A DNA stretch of 64,000 nucleotides from Mytilus californianus (Eukaryota > Mollusca > Bivalvia > Mytilida > Mytilidae). The translations under genes and the position numbers were made by a program. A model generated the notes under the pieces. That model saw only the letters and a list, made by a program, of their open reading frames with translations. It was not told where the DNA came from and searched no databases. This document shows positions 11,357 to 26,700 of the stretch, piece by piece. Within the stretch, counting starts at the first letter, position 1, and the number at the start of each line of letters is the position of its first letter. The DNA is taken from contig NW_026262659.1 of the NCBI RefSeq assembly GCF_021869535.1, forward strand, positions 9,362,001-9,426,000, in the 5' to 3' direction.

Positions 11357-13189
11357 TATTATATTAAAAAAAAATGTTTTGAAAATTAGAAAAAAAAGTT
11401 ACAAAGTAACTCATTCGGATTAAATAAAAACAAATATGATAGAATCAATTAAAGTTTATTTAAATTTAATCTTGTCCCTTTAAACTGAAAACACCCATAT
11501 TAGTTTCTCACATAAGAGATTTTTGTTGATTAAAACTATGATTTTACTGATAATAATGTGCAAGTAATAAGTTATGTTTTAATTACTTTATCAGCACTGA
11601 TTACACGCATATTACATTTTGTTTGTAATGGGAAACTTTGAATAATACAATTGATTCAGTATTGGATATTCAGTTTGTAAAGTATCAAAATTATTTTGAT
11701 AGCATATTTATGAAATGAATAATCTTTAAAAAGAATCGAGAATTGGAATCAATCGACATAAGAAAATGGATGCTTTTAAAATGTCATATTGTTACACCTG
11801 AAGCTTGTTTCTCATTCTCAAGTTTCTGCATTTGTTCATGGAACTTCTGATTTTTAAACTGACTTTGATATACTAATTTTTATAAATAATTCTAAAAAAC
11901 AAATATCATTAAACCCTGACAATCACTGGAAATAGGATAACATATGTATTAGAGTTAACATACTAAGGCCTTCAAAATACAAGTTATGTACGTAAATGGT
12001 TCTTCCATGTTTTATACACTACAACCTACCCAACAATCCAATCATTCAATTTAATTTTCTTCTTCGAATTAATTTTAGCTTTGATGTATTTTGATATTGT
12101 CCTATAACTTATGTGTCATTGCACTGGTTGTCTCTAAGCTGTCGATATTTAAAAGGAAAACAACGCTCAGTTTGATTGAAAAATAATAAAGAGAAAACAA
12201 AAATGACATAAATAAAGGCAACAGTAGTATACCGCTGTTCGAAACTCATAAATCGATAGAGATAAAAACAAATCCGGGTTACAAACTAAAACTGAGGGAA
12301 ACGCATCAAATATAAGAGGAGAACAACGACACAACAAAAACACAACATTAAAATGTAACACACACAGAAACGAACTATAATATAACAATGGCCATTTTCC
12401 TGACTTGGTACAGGACATTTTAAGAAAAAAATGGTGGGTTGAACCTGGTTTTGTGGCATGCCAAACCTCCCGCTTTTATGGCAACGTCAAACACAACACC
12501 AAAACGACAACATCACATGACAGGACCACAATACAAATAAATGGGAGAACATATAGGACAAAGAAACACACGAATAATAGCTAACAAAAGGTACTAGGCT
12601 TAAAATTCAATACGTCAGACGTGCGTCTCGTCCACACAACTCGTCGACCAACCAGTGACGCTCAGATGGAAAAAGTTTGAAAGCCAAAAAAAAAGTACAA
12701 AGCTGAAGAGCACCGAGGACCAAAACTTCAAAAAAGTAGCGCCTAACACATAAGTGACCTAACTTCAGATTATTTATACACTTGTCATCTTCTTTGATAA
12801 TTGTAATTGAAAACCCAAGTGCGTGCAGATTTTGTAACCACTGTTATACAGCTATATTAATTTGAAGTCACGTTCAGTTTGTTGGAAATAAACTTGTCTT
12901 TTGTTGAGAGAATGGCAAGCTCTTAATACATAGACAAAACCATCATTCATGTTCAGTAAGATATAATTTTAATACTGATTTCAATAAACAAACTTTTCAT
13001 TTAGACAATTTCACTTTCTAAGTATATCTTTGAGCAAAACTCCAAAATACAATGCTATTTTTTTTCGTCTAGTTTGCTTACAAGGCATCGGTATTTTAAA
13101 ATGACTTACTAATTGTAGGAGGTTCAGAGTTCCATAAAACTTGATGGATTACGAACTTATTTCTATCTTTTTGTTTATTCCGTAAACAA

Positions 13190-13490
13190 CACGATGGGCG
13201 CCACATTTGGCGCAGGATCAGATTACCCTTCCGAAAGCACCAGATACCATCATGGATTTTGATGGGGTTTGTGTTGCTCAGTCTTTAGTTGTGTATATTT
13301 TGTTTTGGATGTGTTTTGTTTTTCTTATTTTGTTGTGGTATTGTCAGTTTGTCTTCGAGTTATATTTTTTTATTTTCCCTGTGGTATTTTCTGCCACTGT
13401 TTTAAACTCGAATTATGGCTATTTTCCTGTTCGTTTCCATTTTTGTATCCGTTATAGTTTTCTACTAGTTGTTAAGCGGTTTTGAGGCTT
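13190..13490 (+). repeat. Dispersed repeat of the GAGSAYPSGAPE type
   Basis: Aligns with segments at 32452-32800 (minus), 37893-38290 (minus) and 37040-37590 (plus). Where best preserved these translate as GAGSAYPSGAPEITP. In this copy the frames are open for only 60-90 codons and the Met starts are incidental. The repeat is part of, or often adjacent to, the YIDD-type element. Confidence 0.55.
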
Positions 13491-14024
13491 CGTATTTATC
13501 ATTCGTTTTGAGTTTCGATGAGAGTATAAGCATTATTCCAAGAAAATATAGTAGTTTCATCGGTTATACACAACTACAGAGGTAAATGTCAGCGTCTAAA
13601 ATGTAAGCTAAATGATAATTACAAATATAACAATCAGAACAAAGCTAAAAGTTTTATTACTGACAAAAACAAACCCACGAGATGCAAGATTTGAAATGTT
13701 CAGAGTCCAAGAAATAAGTAATGATGTGGCAGTAAAGACAAGAAAACGGAAATAAGCAACAAAGAACTATTTAATTCTGCAAAGCGTCTCTACGATTTTG
13801 AACTCTTTTGTAAAATTCACGACCTAATAAAACTGTTATTATATTTGATAGACTGTGAAATTTTGCATAAAAAAATCTACTAAACAACTTCTTCCCCCAA
13901 TTCTACATCTTTGCATATAGTCAGGTAAACCTGATAAGGCCTCGATCTTAACTTTCGCTTACATTTATTACAATGCATTGCATCTGTATACTAACACGAA
14001 ACTTTAGACTGATTCTAACTAAGC

Positions 14025-14030
14025 TTTATT
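14025..14030 (-). promoter_or_regulatory. Candidate poly(A) signal of P2
   Basis: AATAAA on the minus strand, 265 bases past the P2 stop codon. Use is inferred from position only. Confidence 0.35.
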
Positions 14031-14294
14031 TCTATGTAATAAAGATAAAACATATACACCAAATGCTAATTAATAATACATGTTTCAACGTTCATATACA
14101 TTGTTAATACACCTTATCGCTATTTGTCCGCCATTACTGGACATCATAAAGGTTCCCGTAAAATTTTGACGTCACAATAAAAAATGTCTGACGCCACAAA
14201 GGAAAAGTGATTGATGTGTGGCGTTAAAAGTTCAAGTGTCGCAGATTCCTAAATAGCGATAAGGTCTATATGTTTAAATTTAAAAAATTGCATG

Positions 14295-14755
14295 TTATAT
14301 AGCATTGCTATTGGACATTGGCCCAGAATGAAAGCTGTATAAACTAACACCAGACGGTCTTCGGGGCAGTTTCCCTTTCATGTAATCATCAAATGTATCG
14401 TGATATAATGGTTCCACTTTTGCAATCGGTTGTAATGTTTTTGAGGGAACCCATTGTGGATCAAACAAGGGAAAGAAATTTAAGGGCTTTTTGGGTCTAA
14501 AATTGTAAAGTTGAGCTGGTTTTATGACACTTGGAACAAATGTAATTTTTTGAACTATATCAGGTTTTCCAGTCCCGTCGTCAACGATTGGCGGAGGCTT
14601 CTTCCTTCGTTTTGGAAGTTTGATTTTCTTGCATATACATCCATATTTCCGAAAGCAATATCTTGCCAATAATATGGCTAGAATAAGCAGTAGGATGAAT
14701 GGTAGAATTAGCAGCATGTACAGCCAAGCCAGGTTGGGAGGAACTTCTGGTGTTG
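14295..14755 (-). CDS. P2 exon 9: membrane helix and KYGCIC tail
   Basis: 461 bases from acceptor TATTGTAG in phase 1. After TTPEVPPNLAWLYM comes a leucine/isoleucine-rich helix, then RYCFRKYGCICKKIKLPK. The cysteines next to the membrane would suit palmitoylation (inference). Downstream are NFRPKKPLNFFPLFDPQW and KVEPLYHDTFDDYMKG. The last residues are SNSNAI. Confidence 0.86.
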
Positions 14756-17700
14756 CTACAATATATCAAAGTAATAACATGTAAACTAAATTTCATTTAA
14801 ATATAACATTTATTTCGAATTTAAAAAAAATGTTGGTTTTTTGAAAATTTTATGAATCATTTATAACTACGTGTCGATAGCGATCTTTGAACAATATTTG
14901 ATGTAATTTTAAAGTAATAATCTTTTTTTTTTTGCATATATAAACGTAAAAAGTTTCGCCGAGATGTCACGTGTTGTGTTAAGCTTCAAACTACCAATCT
15001 ATTACGAGGGTCTGGATGGGGTTTACAGAAAAGAAAATTATGGGCAAAACGTGCAGAATAAAGGGAAAGAAAGAGAATAGAGATAGAGAAAAGAATAGTC
15101 TAAACAGAAGGAAAAGAATAATAGGTTGCTATCATATAAAGAATAGAGATCAATTGACAAAATAAATAAAGAATAGAGAAAAATGATTTGAAAATAAAGA
15201 TAAGAAGAAATCCCCAGATCCTAAAGAATGTTACTTGACTTTTCCCAAGTATTAGTTGATTTGAAACATCTTAAAATATTGTCTATCAATCTTTTTTTAA
15301 GCAACTTTTTACGTTGAATATTAAACTTTATGACTGGCTATTTGTACTTACTAGGAATGATAACCTCACATGTACCTGAAACGAAGATGGTCAAGGTTAA
15401 GATGACATAAACAAGTAAATTTATCTTTATTTTAAGATGATGGCCTCATTATCCAAAGCTAATCTTCCTGAGGGTCCTCAAAACATCCCAGATATACATA
15501 CGATATACAATATATAAAGACAATAGTACATTATTAACACTTAAATGCATATTCATGTTATTATTTACACCAAAAGCTTCAACAAAGAATCCAGGAATTA
15601 CTTATTCAAAAGAAGTTAAAAAAAAATATTTTTTAAACTGTTTTAAACCGATTGTGTCTTATCCCGATTTTAATATTTTGACAAAGTGTGAATTCAGATG
15701 GCGAGTGATGCATGCATCGCAGGGGGAGCTTACCCCGTCTTGCTACTTTTGGAGTTAATGCGATTCCAAACTAGAATAAACACTAATGATGAAGGTTGTT
15801 TTTGTCGTTCTTTTTGTGAAATTAGTAAGTACAAACTATAAAATTATCATATAATGTTTCTAAAACATATAACACTGTGAATATTAAGAATAAAACAACT
15901 TATATAACATTAAGATACACGCCAATGGAAGAAAATTCCAACAACACGAAAATACAAAGGACAAAAACCTTTATGTTTATTTAAGTGGGTTAAATAAACA
16001 GTTATCTGTAGGTACTGAAAGATTACTCTGCTTTCGTCAGTCTTTTGTGTTTTTGTTGGAGGTTACAATGTTTTAATAAGCCGAATAAACGTACTAATTA
16101 TATCCCATACAACAAGTTTAACGCCACCTGTTTCAGCTTCAGAAGATGTTGTTGTATTACCGCAGAACTGTGGAGTTTCTGTAGCATAAATTGTATCACC
16201 AGTTCTTCTGAATGCCTATATTTTAAACAGGATCAGGATTATGTTATAGTTAAGTAATTTGAATAATAAAATACAGGAAAACGTACATATGTTTTTAGAA
16301 TAGAAAAGGTACAACCCATTTGTAGGTTTTAAACACGCAGCAAAAACAAAATATCGAAAACAGAAACATAGCACACATATAACTCTCATAAATATTGCAA
16401 TCTTACTTCAGATTGACCGGTTTTAAAAAAAATATTTCAATGAATACAAATCAGTTTACTTAGCCAATGCCACCAGGATGAAAGTAATTTCCCTTTGACA
16501 CTTAGAATATTTAATGCATTGAAAAAATCAAATTCAAAATCAATATTAAAAGTTCGACTTATAATTAATTTTAAATATATTAACATGATTGGTACTACTT
16601 AATTGTAAATGTACACTGTATAACGGGACAAATCTTAATTGTTGTTCAACACAAGTATCATCATTTGAATTTTGAAACGTACTAGACAGTAAAATGGATT
16701 GGTAGCCAATGGATCGTCGTTCCATATAGACAAGTATGTATCTGATCCGTCTGTTATAGCGTGTATACAACGGTATAGTCCTAGACCTGTAAGTATAAAG
16801 TGGTACATTACATAACAGACGTGTATACAACGGTATAGTCCTAGACCTGTAAATATAAAGTGGTACATTACATAACAGACGTGTATACAACGGTATAGTC
16901 CTAGACCTGTAAATATAAAGTGGTACATTACATAACAGACGTGTATACAACGGTATAGTCCTAGACCTGTAAGTATAGAGTGGTACATTACATAACAGAC
17001 GTGTATATAACGGTATAGTCCTAGACCTGTAAATATAAAGTGGTACATTACATAACAGACGTGTATACAACGGTATAGTCCTAGACCTGTAAATATATAG
17101 TGGCACATTACATAACAGACGTGTATATAACGGTATAGTCCTAGACCTGTAAATATAAAGTGGTACATTACATAACAGACGTGTATACAACGGTATAGTC
17201 CTAGACCTGTAAATATAAAGTGGTACATTACATAACAGACGTGTATACAACGGTATAGTCCTAGACCTGTAAGTATAGAGTGGTACATTACATAACAGAC
17301 GTGTATATAACGGTATAGTCCTAGACCTGTAAGTATAAAGTGGTACATTACATAACAGACGTGTATACAGCGGTATAGTCCTAGACCTGTAAGTATATAG
17401 TGGTACATTACATAATAGACGTGTATACAACGGTATAGTCCTTGACCTGAGAGTATCAAGTGGTACATAACATTACAGACGTGTATACAACGGTATAGTC
17501 CTAGACCTGTAAGTATATAGTGGCACATTACATAACAGACGTGTATACAGCGGTATAGTCCTTGACCTGTAAGTATATAGTGGTACATTACATAACAGAC
17601 GTGTATATAACGATATAGTCCTAGACCTGTAAGTATAAAGTGGTACATTACATAACAGACGTGTATACAACGGTATAGTCCTAGACCTGTAAGTATATAG

Positions 17701-20700
17701 TGGTACATTACACAAAAGACGTGTATACAGCGGTATAGTCCTAGACCTGTAAGTATATAGTGGTACATTACACAAAAGACGTGTATACAGCGGTATAGTC
17801 CTAGACCTGTAAGTATATAGTGGTACATTACACAAAAGACGTGTATACAGCGGTATAGTCCTTGACCTGTAAGTATATAGTGGTACATTACACAAAAGAC
17901 GTGTAAACAGCGGTATAGTCCTAGACCTGTAAGTATATAGTGGTACATTACATAACAGACGTGTATACAGCGGTATAGTCCTAGACCTGTAAGTATATAG
18001 TGGTACATTACATAACAAACGTGTATACAACGGTATAGTCCTAGACCTGTAAGTATAGAGTGGTACATTACATAACAGGCGTGTATATAACGGTATAGTC
18101 CTAGACCTGTAAGTATAAAGTGGTACATTACACAACAGACGTGTATATAACGCTATAGTCCTAGACCTGTAAGTATATAGTGGTACATTACACAACAGAC
18201 GTGTATACAACGGTATAGTCCTTGACCTGTAAGTATATAGTGGTACATTACATAAGAGACGTGTATAGAACGGTATAGTCCTAGACCTGTAAGTATATAG
18301 TGGTACATTACATAACAGACATGTATACAACGGTATAGTCCTAGACCTGTAAGTATAAAGTGGTACAATACATAACAGGCGTGTATATAACGGTATAGTC
18401 CTAGACCTGTAAGTACAGAGTGGTACATTACATAACAGACGTGTATATAACGATATAGTCCTAGACCTGTAAGTATAAAGTGGTATATTACATAACAGAC
18501 GTGTATATAACGGTATAGTCCTAGACCTGTAAGTACAGAGTGGTACATTACATAACAGACGTGTATATAACGATATAGTCCTAGACCTGTAAGTATAAAG
18601 TGGTACATTACATAACAGACGTGTATATAACGGTATAGTCCTAGACCTGTAAGTATATATTGGTACATTACATAACAGACGTGTATAGAACGGTATAGTC
18701 CTAGACATGTAAGTATATAGTGGTACATTACATAACAGACGTGTATACAACGGTATAGTCCTAGACCTGTAAGTATATAGTGGTACATTACATAACAGAC
18801 GTGTATACAGCGGTATAGTCCTAGACCTGTAAGTATATAGTGGTACATTACATAACAGACGTGTATATAACGGTATAGTCCTAGACCTGTAAGTATATTG
18901 TGGTACATTACATAACAGACGTGTATATAACGATATAGTCCTAGACCTGTAAGTATAAAGTGGTACATTACATAACAGACGTGTATACAACGGTATAGTC
19001 CTTGACCTGTAAGTATATAGTGGTACATTACATAACAGACGTGTATATAACGGCATAGTCCTAGACCTGTAAGTATAAAGTGGTACATTACATAACAGAC
19101 GTGTATACAACGGTATAGTCCTAGACCTGTAAGTATAAAGTGGTACATTACATAACAGACGTGTATACAACGGTATAGTCCTAGACATGTAAGTATAAAG
19201 TGGTACATTACATAACAGACGTGTATAGAACGGTATAGTCCTAGACATGTAAGTATAAAGTGGTACATTACATAACAGACGTGTATACAGCGGTATAGTC
19301 CTAGACATGTAAGTATTTAGTGGTACATTACATAACAGACGTGTATACAACGGTATAGTCCTAGACCTGTAAGTATAAAGTGGTACATTACATAACAGAC
19401 GTGAATATAACGGTATAGTCCTAGACATGTAAGTATATAGTGGTACATTACATAACAGACGTGTATACAACGGTATAGTCCTAGACCTGTAAGTATATAG
19501 TGGTACATTACATAACAGACGTGTATACAGCGGTATAGTCCAAGACCTGTAAGTATATAGTGGTACATTACACAACAGACGTGTATACAGCAGTATAGTC
19601 CTAGACCTGTAAGTATATAGTGGTACATTACACAACAGACGTGTATACAGCGATATAGTCCTAGACCTGTAAGTATATAGTGGTACATTACACAACAGAC
19701 GTGTATACAGCGATATAGTCCTAGACCTGTAAGTATAGAGTGGTACATTACATAACAGACGTGTATACAACGATATAGTCCTAGACCTGTAAGTATATAG
19801 TGGTACATTACATAACAGACGTGTATACAACGGCATAGTCCTAGACCTGTAAGTATATAGTGGTACATTACATAACAGACGTGTATATAACGGTATAGTC
19901 CTAGACCTGTAAGTATATAGTGGCACATTACATAACAGACGTGTATATAACGGTATAGTCCTAGACCTGTAAGTATAAAGTGGTACATTACATAACAGAC
20001 GTGTATACAGCGATATAGTCCTAGACCTGTAAGTATATAGTGGTACATTACATAACAGACGTGTATACAACGGTTTAGTCCTAGACCTGTAAGTATATAG
20101 TGGTACATTACATAACAGACGTGTATACAACGATATAGTCCTAGACCTGTAAGTAAATAGTGGTACATTACATCACAGACGTGTATACAACGATATAGTC
20201 CTAGACCTGTCAGTATAAAGTGGTACATTACATAACAGACGTGTATATAACGATATAGTCCTAGACCTGTAAGTATAAAGTGGTACATTACATAACAGAC
20301 GTGTATATAACGGTATAGTCCTAGACCTGTAAGTATATAGTGGTACATTACATAACAGACGTGTATATAACGGTATAGTCCTAGACCTGTAAGTATATAG
20401 TGGTACATTACATAACAGACGTGTATAGAACGGTATAGTCCTAGACCTGTAAGTATAATGTGGTACATTACATAACAGACGTGTATACAACGGTATAGTC
20501 CTTGACCTGTAAGTATATAGTGGTACATTACATAACAGACGTGTATAGAACGGTATAGTCCTAGACATGTAAGTATAAAGAGGTACATTACATAACAGAC
20601 GTGTATACAATGGTATAGTCCTAGACCTGTAAGTATATAGTGGTACATTACATAACAGACGTGTATAGAACGGTATAGTCCTAGACATGTAAGTATATAG

Positions 20701-23700
20701 TGGTACATTACATAACAGACGTGTATACAGCGGTATAGTCCTAGACATGTACGTATATAGTGGTACATTACATAACAGACGTGTATACAACGGTATAGTC
20801 CTAGACCAGTAAGTATAAAGTGGTACATTACATAACAGACGTGTATATAACGGTATAGTCCTAGACATGTATGTATATAGTGGTACATTACATAACAGAC
20901 GTGTATACAACGGTATAGTCCTAGACCTGTAAGTATATAGTGGTACATTACATAACAGACGTGTATACAGCGGTATAGTCCTAGACCTGTAAGTATATAG
21001 TGGTACATTACACAACAGACGTGTATACAGCGGTATAGTCTTAGACCTGTAAATATATAGTGGTACATTACACAACAGACGTGTATACAGCGATATAGTC
21101 CTAGACCTGTAAGTATAGAGTGGTACATTACATAACAGACGTGTATACAACGATATAGTCCTAGACCTGTAAGTATATAGTGGTACATTACATAACAGAC
21201 GTGTATACAACGGCATAGTCCTAGACCTGTAAGTATATAGTGGTACATTACATAACAGACGTGTATACAACGGTATAGTCCTAGACCTGTAAGTATATAG
21301 TGGCACATTACATAACAGACGTGTATATAACGGTATAGTCCTAGACCTGTAAGTATAAAGTGGTACATTACATAACAGACGTGTATACAGCGATATAGTC
21401 CTAGACCTGTAAGTATATAGTGGTACATTACATAACAGACGTGTATACAACGGCATAGTCCTAGACCTGTAAGTATATAGTGGTACATTACATAACAGAC
21501 GTGTATACAACTGTATAGTCCTAGACCTGTAAGTATATAGTGGCACATTACATAACAGACGTGTATATAACGGTATAGTCCTAGACCTGTAAGTATAAAG
21601 TGGTACATTACATAACAGACGTGTATACAGCGATATAGTCCTAGACCTGTAAGTATATAGTGGTACATTACATAACAGACGTGTATACAACGGTTTAGTC
21701 CTAGACCTGTAAGTATATAGTGGTACATTACATAACAGACGTGTATACAACGATATAGTCCTAGACCTGTAAGTATATAGTGGTACATTACATAACAGAC
21801 GTGTATACAACGATTTAGTCCTAGACCTGTAAGTATATAGTGGTACATTACATAACAGACGTGTATAGAACGGTATAGTCCTAGACCTGTAATTATATAA
21901 TGGTACATTACATAACAGACGTGTATAGAACGGTATAGTCCTAGACTTGTAAGTATATAGTGGTACATTACATAACAGACGTGTATAGAACGGTATAGTC
22001 CTAGACCTGTAAGTATATAGTGGTACATTACATAACATACGTGTATACAACGGTGTAGTCCTTGACCTGTAAGTATATAGTGGTACATTACATAACAGAC
22101 GTGTATACAACGGTTTAGTCCTAGACCTGTAAGTATATAGTGGTACATTACATAAAATACGTGTATACAACGGTATAGTCCTAGACCTGTAAGCATATAG
22201 TGGTACATTACACAACAGACGTGTATACAGCGATATAGTCCTAGACCTGTAAGTATATAGTGGCACATTACATAACAGACGTGTATACAGCGATATAGTC
22301 CTAGACCTGTAAGAATATAGTGGTACATTACATAACAGACGTGTATACAACGCTATAGTCCTAGACCTGTAAGTATATAGTGGCACATTACATAACAGAC
22401 GTGTATACAGCGATATAGTCCTAGACCTGTAAGTATATAGTGGTACATTACATAACAGACGTGTATACAGCGGTATAGTCCTAGACATGTAAGTATATAG
22501 TGGTACATTACATAACAGACGTGTATATAACGGTATAGTCCTAGACCTGTAAGTATATAGTGGTACATTACATAACAGACGTGTATACAGCGGTATAGTC
22601 CTAGACCTGTAAGTATATAGTGGTACATTACATAACAGACGTGTATACAGCGGTATAGTCCAAGAACTGTAAATATAAAGTGGTACATTACATAACAGAC
22701 GTGTATATAACGGTATAGTCCTAGACCTGTAAGTATAAAGTGGTACATTACATAACAAACGTGTATACAACGATATAGTCCTAAACCTGTAAGTATATAG
22801 TGGTACATTACATAACATACGTGTATACAACGATATAGTCCTAGACCTGTACGTATATACATTGTTAGTATATAGTGGTACATTACATAACAGACGTGTA
22901 TACAGCGGTATAATTCTAGACATGTAAGTATATAGTGGTACATTACATAACAGACGTGTATACAACGCTATAGTCCTGGACCTGTAAGTATATAGTGGCA
23001 CATTACATAACAGACGTGTATACAGCGCTATAGTCCTAGACCTGTAAGTATATAGTGGTACATTACATAACAGACGTGTATACAGCGGTATAGTCCTAGA
23101 CCTGTAAGTATATAGTGGTACATTACATAAGAGACGTGTATAGAACGGTATAGTCCTAGACCTGTAAGTATATAGTGGTACATTACATAACAGACATGTA
23201 TACAACGGTATAGTCCTAGACCTGTAAGTATAAAGTGGTACAATACATAACAGGCGTGTATATAACGGTATAGTCCTAGACCTGTAAGTACAGAGTGGTA
23301 CATTACATAACAGACGTGTATATAACGATATAGTCCTAGACCTGTAAGTATAAAGTGGTATATTACATAACAGACGTGTATATAACGGTATAGTCCTAGA
23401 CCTGTAAGTACAGAGTGGTACATTACATAACAGACGTGTATATAACGATATAGTCCTAGACCTGTAAGTATAAAGTGGTACATTACATAACAGACGTGTA
23501 TATAACGGTATAGTCCTAGACCTGTAAGTATATATTGGTACATTACATAACAGACGTGTATAGAACGGTATAGTCCTAGACATGTAAGTATATAGTGGTA
23601 CATTACATAACAGACGTGTATACAACGGTATAGTCCTAGACCTGTAAGTATATAGTGGTACATTACATAACAGACGTGTATACAGCGGTATAGTCCTAGA

Positions 23701-26700
23701 CCTGTAAGTATAAAGTGGTACATTACATAACAGACGTGTATACAACGGTATAGTCCTAGACATGTAAGTATATAGTGGTATATTACATAACAGACGTGTA
23801 TACAACGATATAGTCCTAGACCTGTAAGTATAAAGTGGTACATTACATAACAGACGTGTATATAACGGTATAGTCCTTGACCTGTAATTATGTATTGGTA
23901 CATTACATAACAGACGTGTATAGAACGGTATAGTCCTAGACATGTAAGTATAAAGTGGTACATTACATAACAGACGTGTATACAGCGGTATAGTCCTAGA
24001 CATGTAAGTATTTAGTGGTACATTACATAACAGACGTGTATACAACGGTATAGTCCTAGACCTGTAAGTATAAAGTGGTACATTACATAACAGACGTGAA
24101 TATAACGGTATAGTCCTAGACATGTAAGTATATAGTGGTACATTACATAACAGACGTGTATACAACGGTATAGTCCTAGACCTGTAAGTATATAGTGGTA
24201 CATTACATAACAGACGTGTATACAGCGGTATAGTCCAAGACCTGTAAGTATATAGTGGTACATTACACAACAGACGTGTATACAGCAGTATAGTCCTAGA
24301 CCTGTAAGTATATAGTGGTACATTACACAACAGACGTGTATACAGCGATATAGTCCTAGACCTGTAAGTATATAGTGGTACATTACACAACAGACGTGTA
24401 TACAGCGATATAGTCCTAGACCTGTAAGTATAGAGTGGTACATTACATAACAGACGTGTATACAACGATATAGTCCTAGACCTGTAAGTATATAGTGGTA
24501 CATTACATAACAGACGTGTATACAACGGCATAGTCCTAGACCTGTAAGTATATAGTGGTACATTACATAACAGACGTGTATATAACGGTATAGTCCTAGA
24601 CCTGTAAGTATATAGTGGCACATTACATAACAGACGTGTATATAACGGTATAGTCCTAGACCTGTAAGTATAAAGTGGTACATTACATAACAGACGTGTA
24701 TACAGCGATATAGTCCTAGACCTGTAAGTATATAGTGGTACATTACATAACAGACGTGTATACAACGGTTTAGTCCTAGACCTGTAAGTATATAGTGGTA
24801 CATTACATAACAGACGTGTATACAACGATATAGTCCTAGACCTGTAAGTAAATAGTGGTACATTACATCACAGACGTGTATACAACGATATAGTCCTAGA
24901 CCTGTCAGTATAAAGTGGTACATTACATAACAGACGTGTATATAACGATATAGTCCTAGACCTGTAAGTATAAAGTGGTACATTACATAACAGACGTGTA
25001 TATAACGGTATAGTCCTAGACCTGTAAGTATATAGTGGTACATTACATAACAGACGTGTATATAACGGTATAGTCCTAGACCTGTAAGTATATAGTGGTA
25101 CATTACATAACAGACGTGTATAGAACGGTATAGTCCTAGACCTGTAAGTATAATGTGGTACATTACATAACAGACGTGTATACAACGGTATAGTCCTTGA
25201 CCTGTAAGTATATAGTGGTACATTACATAACAGACGTGTATAGAACGGTATAGTCCTAGACATGTAAGTATAAAGAGGTACATTACATAACAGACGTGTA
25301 TACAATGGTATAGTCCTAGACCTGTAAGTATATAGTGGTACATTACATAACAGACGTGTATAGAACGGTATAGTCCTAGACATGTAAGTATATAGTGGTA
25401 CATTACATAACAGACGTGTATACAGCGGTATAGTCCTAGACATGTACGTATATAGTGGTACATTACATAACAGACGTGTATACAACGGTATAGTCCTAGA
25501 CCAGTAAGTATAAAGTGGTACATTACATAACAGACGTGTATATAACGGTATAGTCCTAGACATGTATGTATATAGTGGTACATTACATAACAGACGTGTA
25601 TACAACGGTATAGTCCTAGACCTGTAAGTATATAGTGGTACATTACATAACAGACGTGTATACAGCGGTATAGTCCTAGACCTGTAAGTATATAGTGGTA
25701 CATTACACAACAGACGTGTATACAGCGGTATAGTCTTAGACCTGTAAATATATAGTGGTACATTACACAACAGACGTGTATACAGCGATATAGTCCTAGA
25801 CCTGTAAGTATAGAGTGGTACATTACATAACAGACGTGTATACAACGATATAGTCCTAGACCTGTAAGTATATAGTGGTACATTACATAACAGACGTGTA
25901 TACAACGGCATAGTCCTAGACCTGTAAGTATATAGTGGTACATTACATAACAGACGTGTATACAACGGTATAGTCCTAGACCTGTAAGTATATAGTGGCA
26001 CATTACATAACAGACGTGTATATAACGGTATAGTCCTAGACCTGTAAGTATAAAGTGGTACATTACATAACAGACGTGTATACAGCGATATAGTCCTAGA
26101 CCTGTAAGTATATAGTGGTACATTACATAACAGACGTGTATACAACGGCATAGTCCTAGACCTGTAAGTATATAGTGGTACATTACATAACAGACGTGTA
26201 TACAACTGTATAGTCCTAGACCTGTAAGTATATAGTGGCACATTACATAACAGACGTGTATATAACGGTATAGTCCTAGACCTGTAAGTATAAAGTGGTA
26301 CATTACATAACAGACGTGTATACAGCGATATAGTCCTAGACCTGTAAGTATATAGTGGTACATTACATAACAGACGTGTATACAACGGTTTAGTCCTAGA
26401 CCTGTAAGTATATAGTGGTACATTACATAACAGACGTGTATACAACGATATAGTCCTAGACCTGTAAGTATATAGTGGTACATTACATAACAGACGTGTA
26501 TACAACGATTTAGTCCTAGACCTGTAAGTATATAGTGGTACATTACATAACAGACGTGTATAGAACGGTATAGTCCTAGACCTGTAATTATATAATGGTA
26601 CATTACATAACAGACGTGTATAGAACGGTATAGTCCTAGACTTGTAAGTATATAGTGGTACATTACATAACAGACGTGTATAGAACGGTATAGTCCTAGA

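Larger units (their letters stand above)
11357..14294. other. P1-P2 spacer with dispersed repeats
   Basis: No host gene seen. About 12165-12750 is a mussel-type dispersed repeat in minus orientation, containing GGGTTGAACCTGGTTTTGTG. About 13190-13490 is a plus-strand repeat with GGCGCAGGATCAGATTACCC that matches copies at 32452-32800 and 37893-38290. A candidate P2 poly(A) signal is at 14025-14030. Confidence 0.55.
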
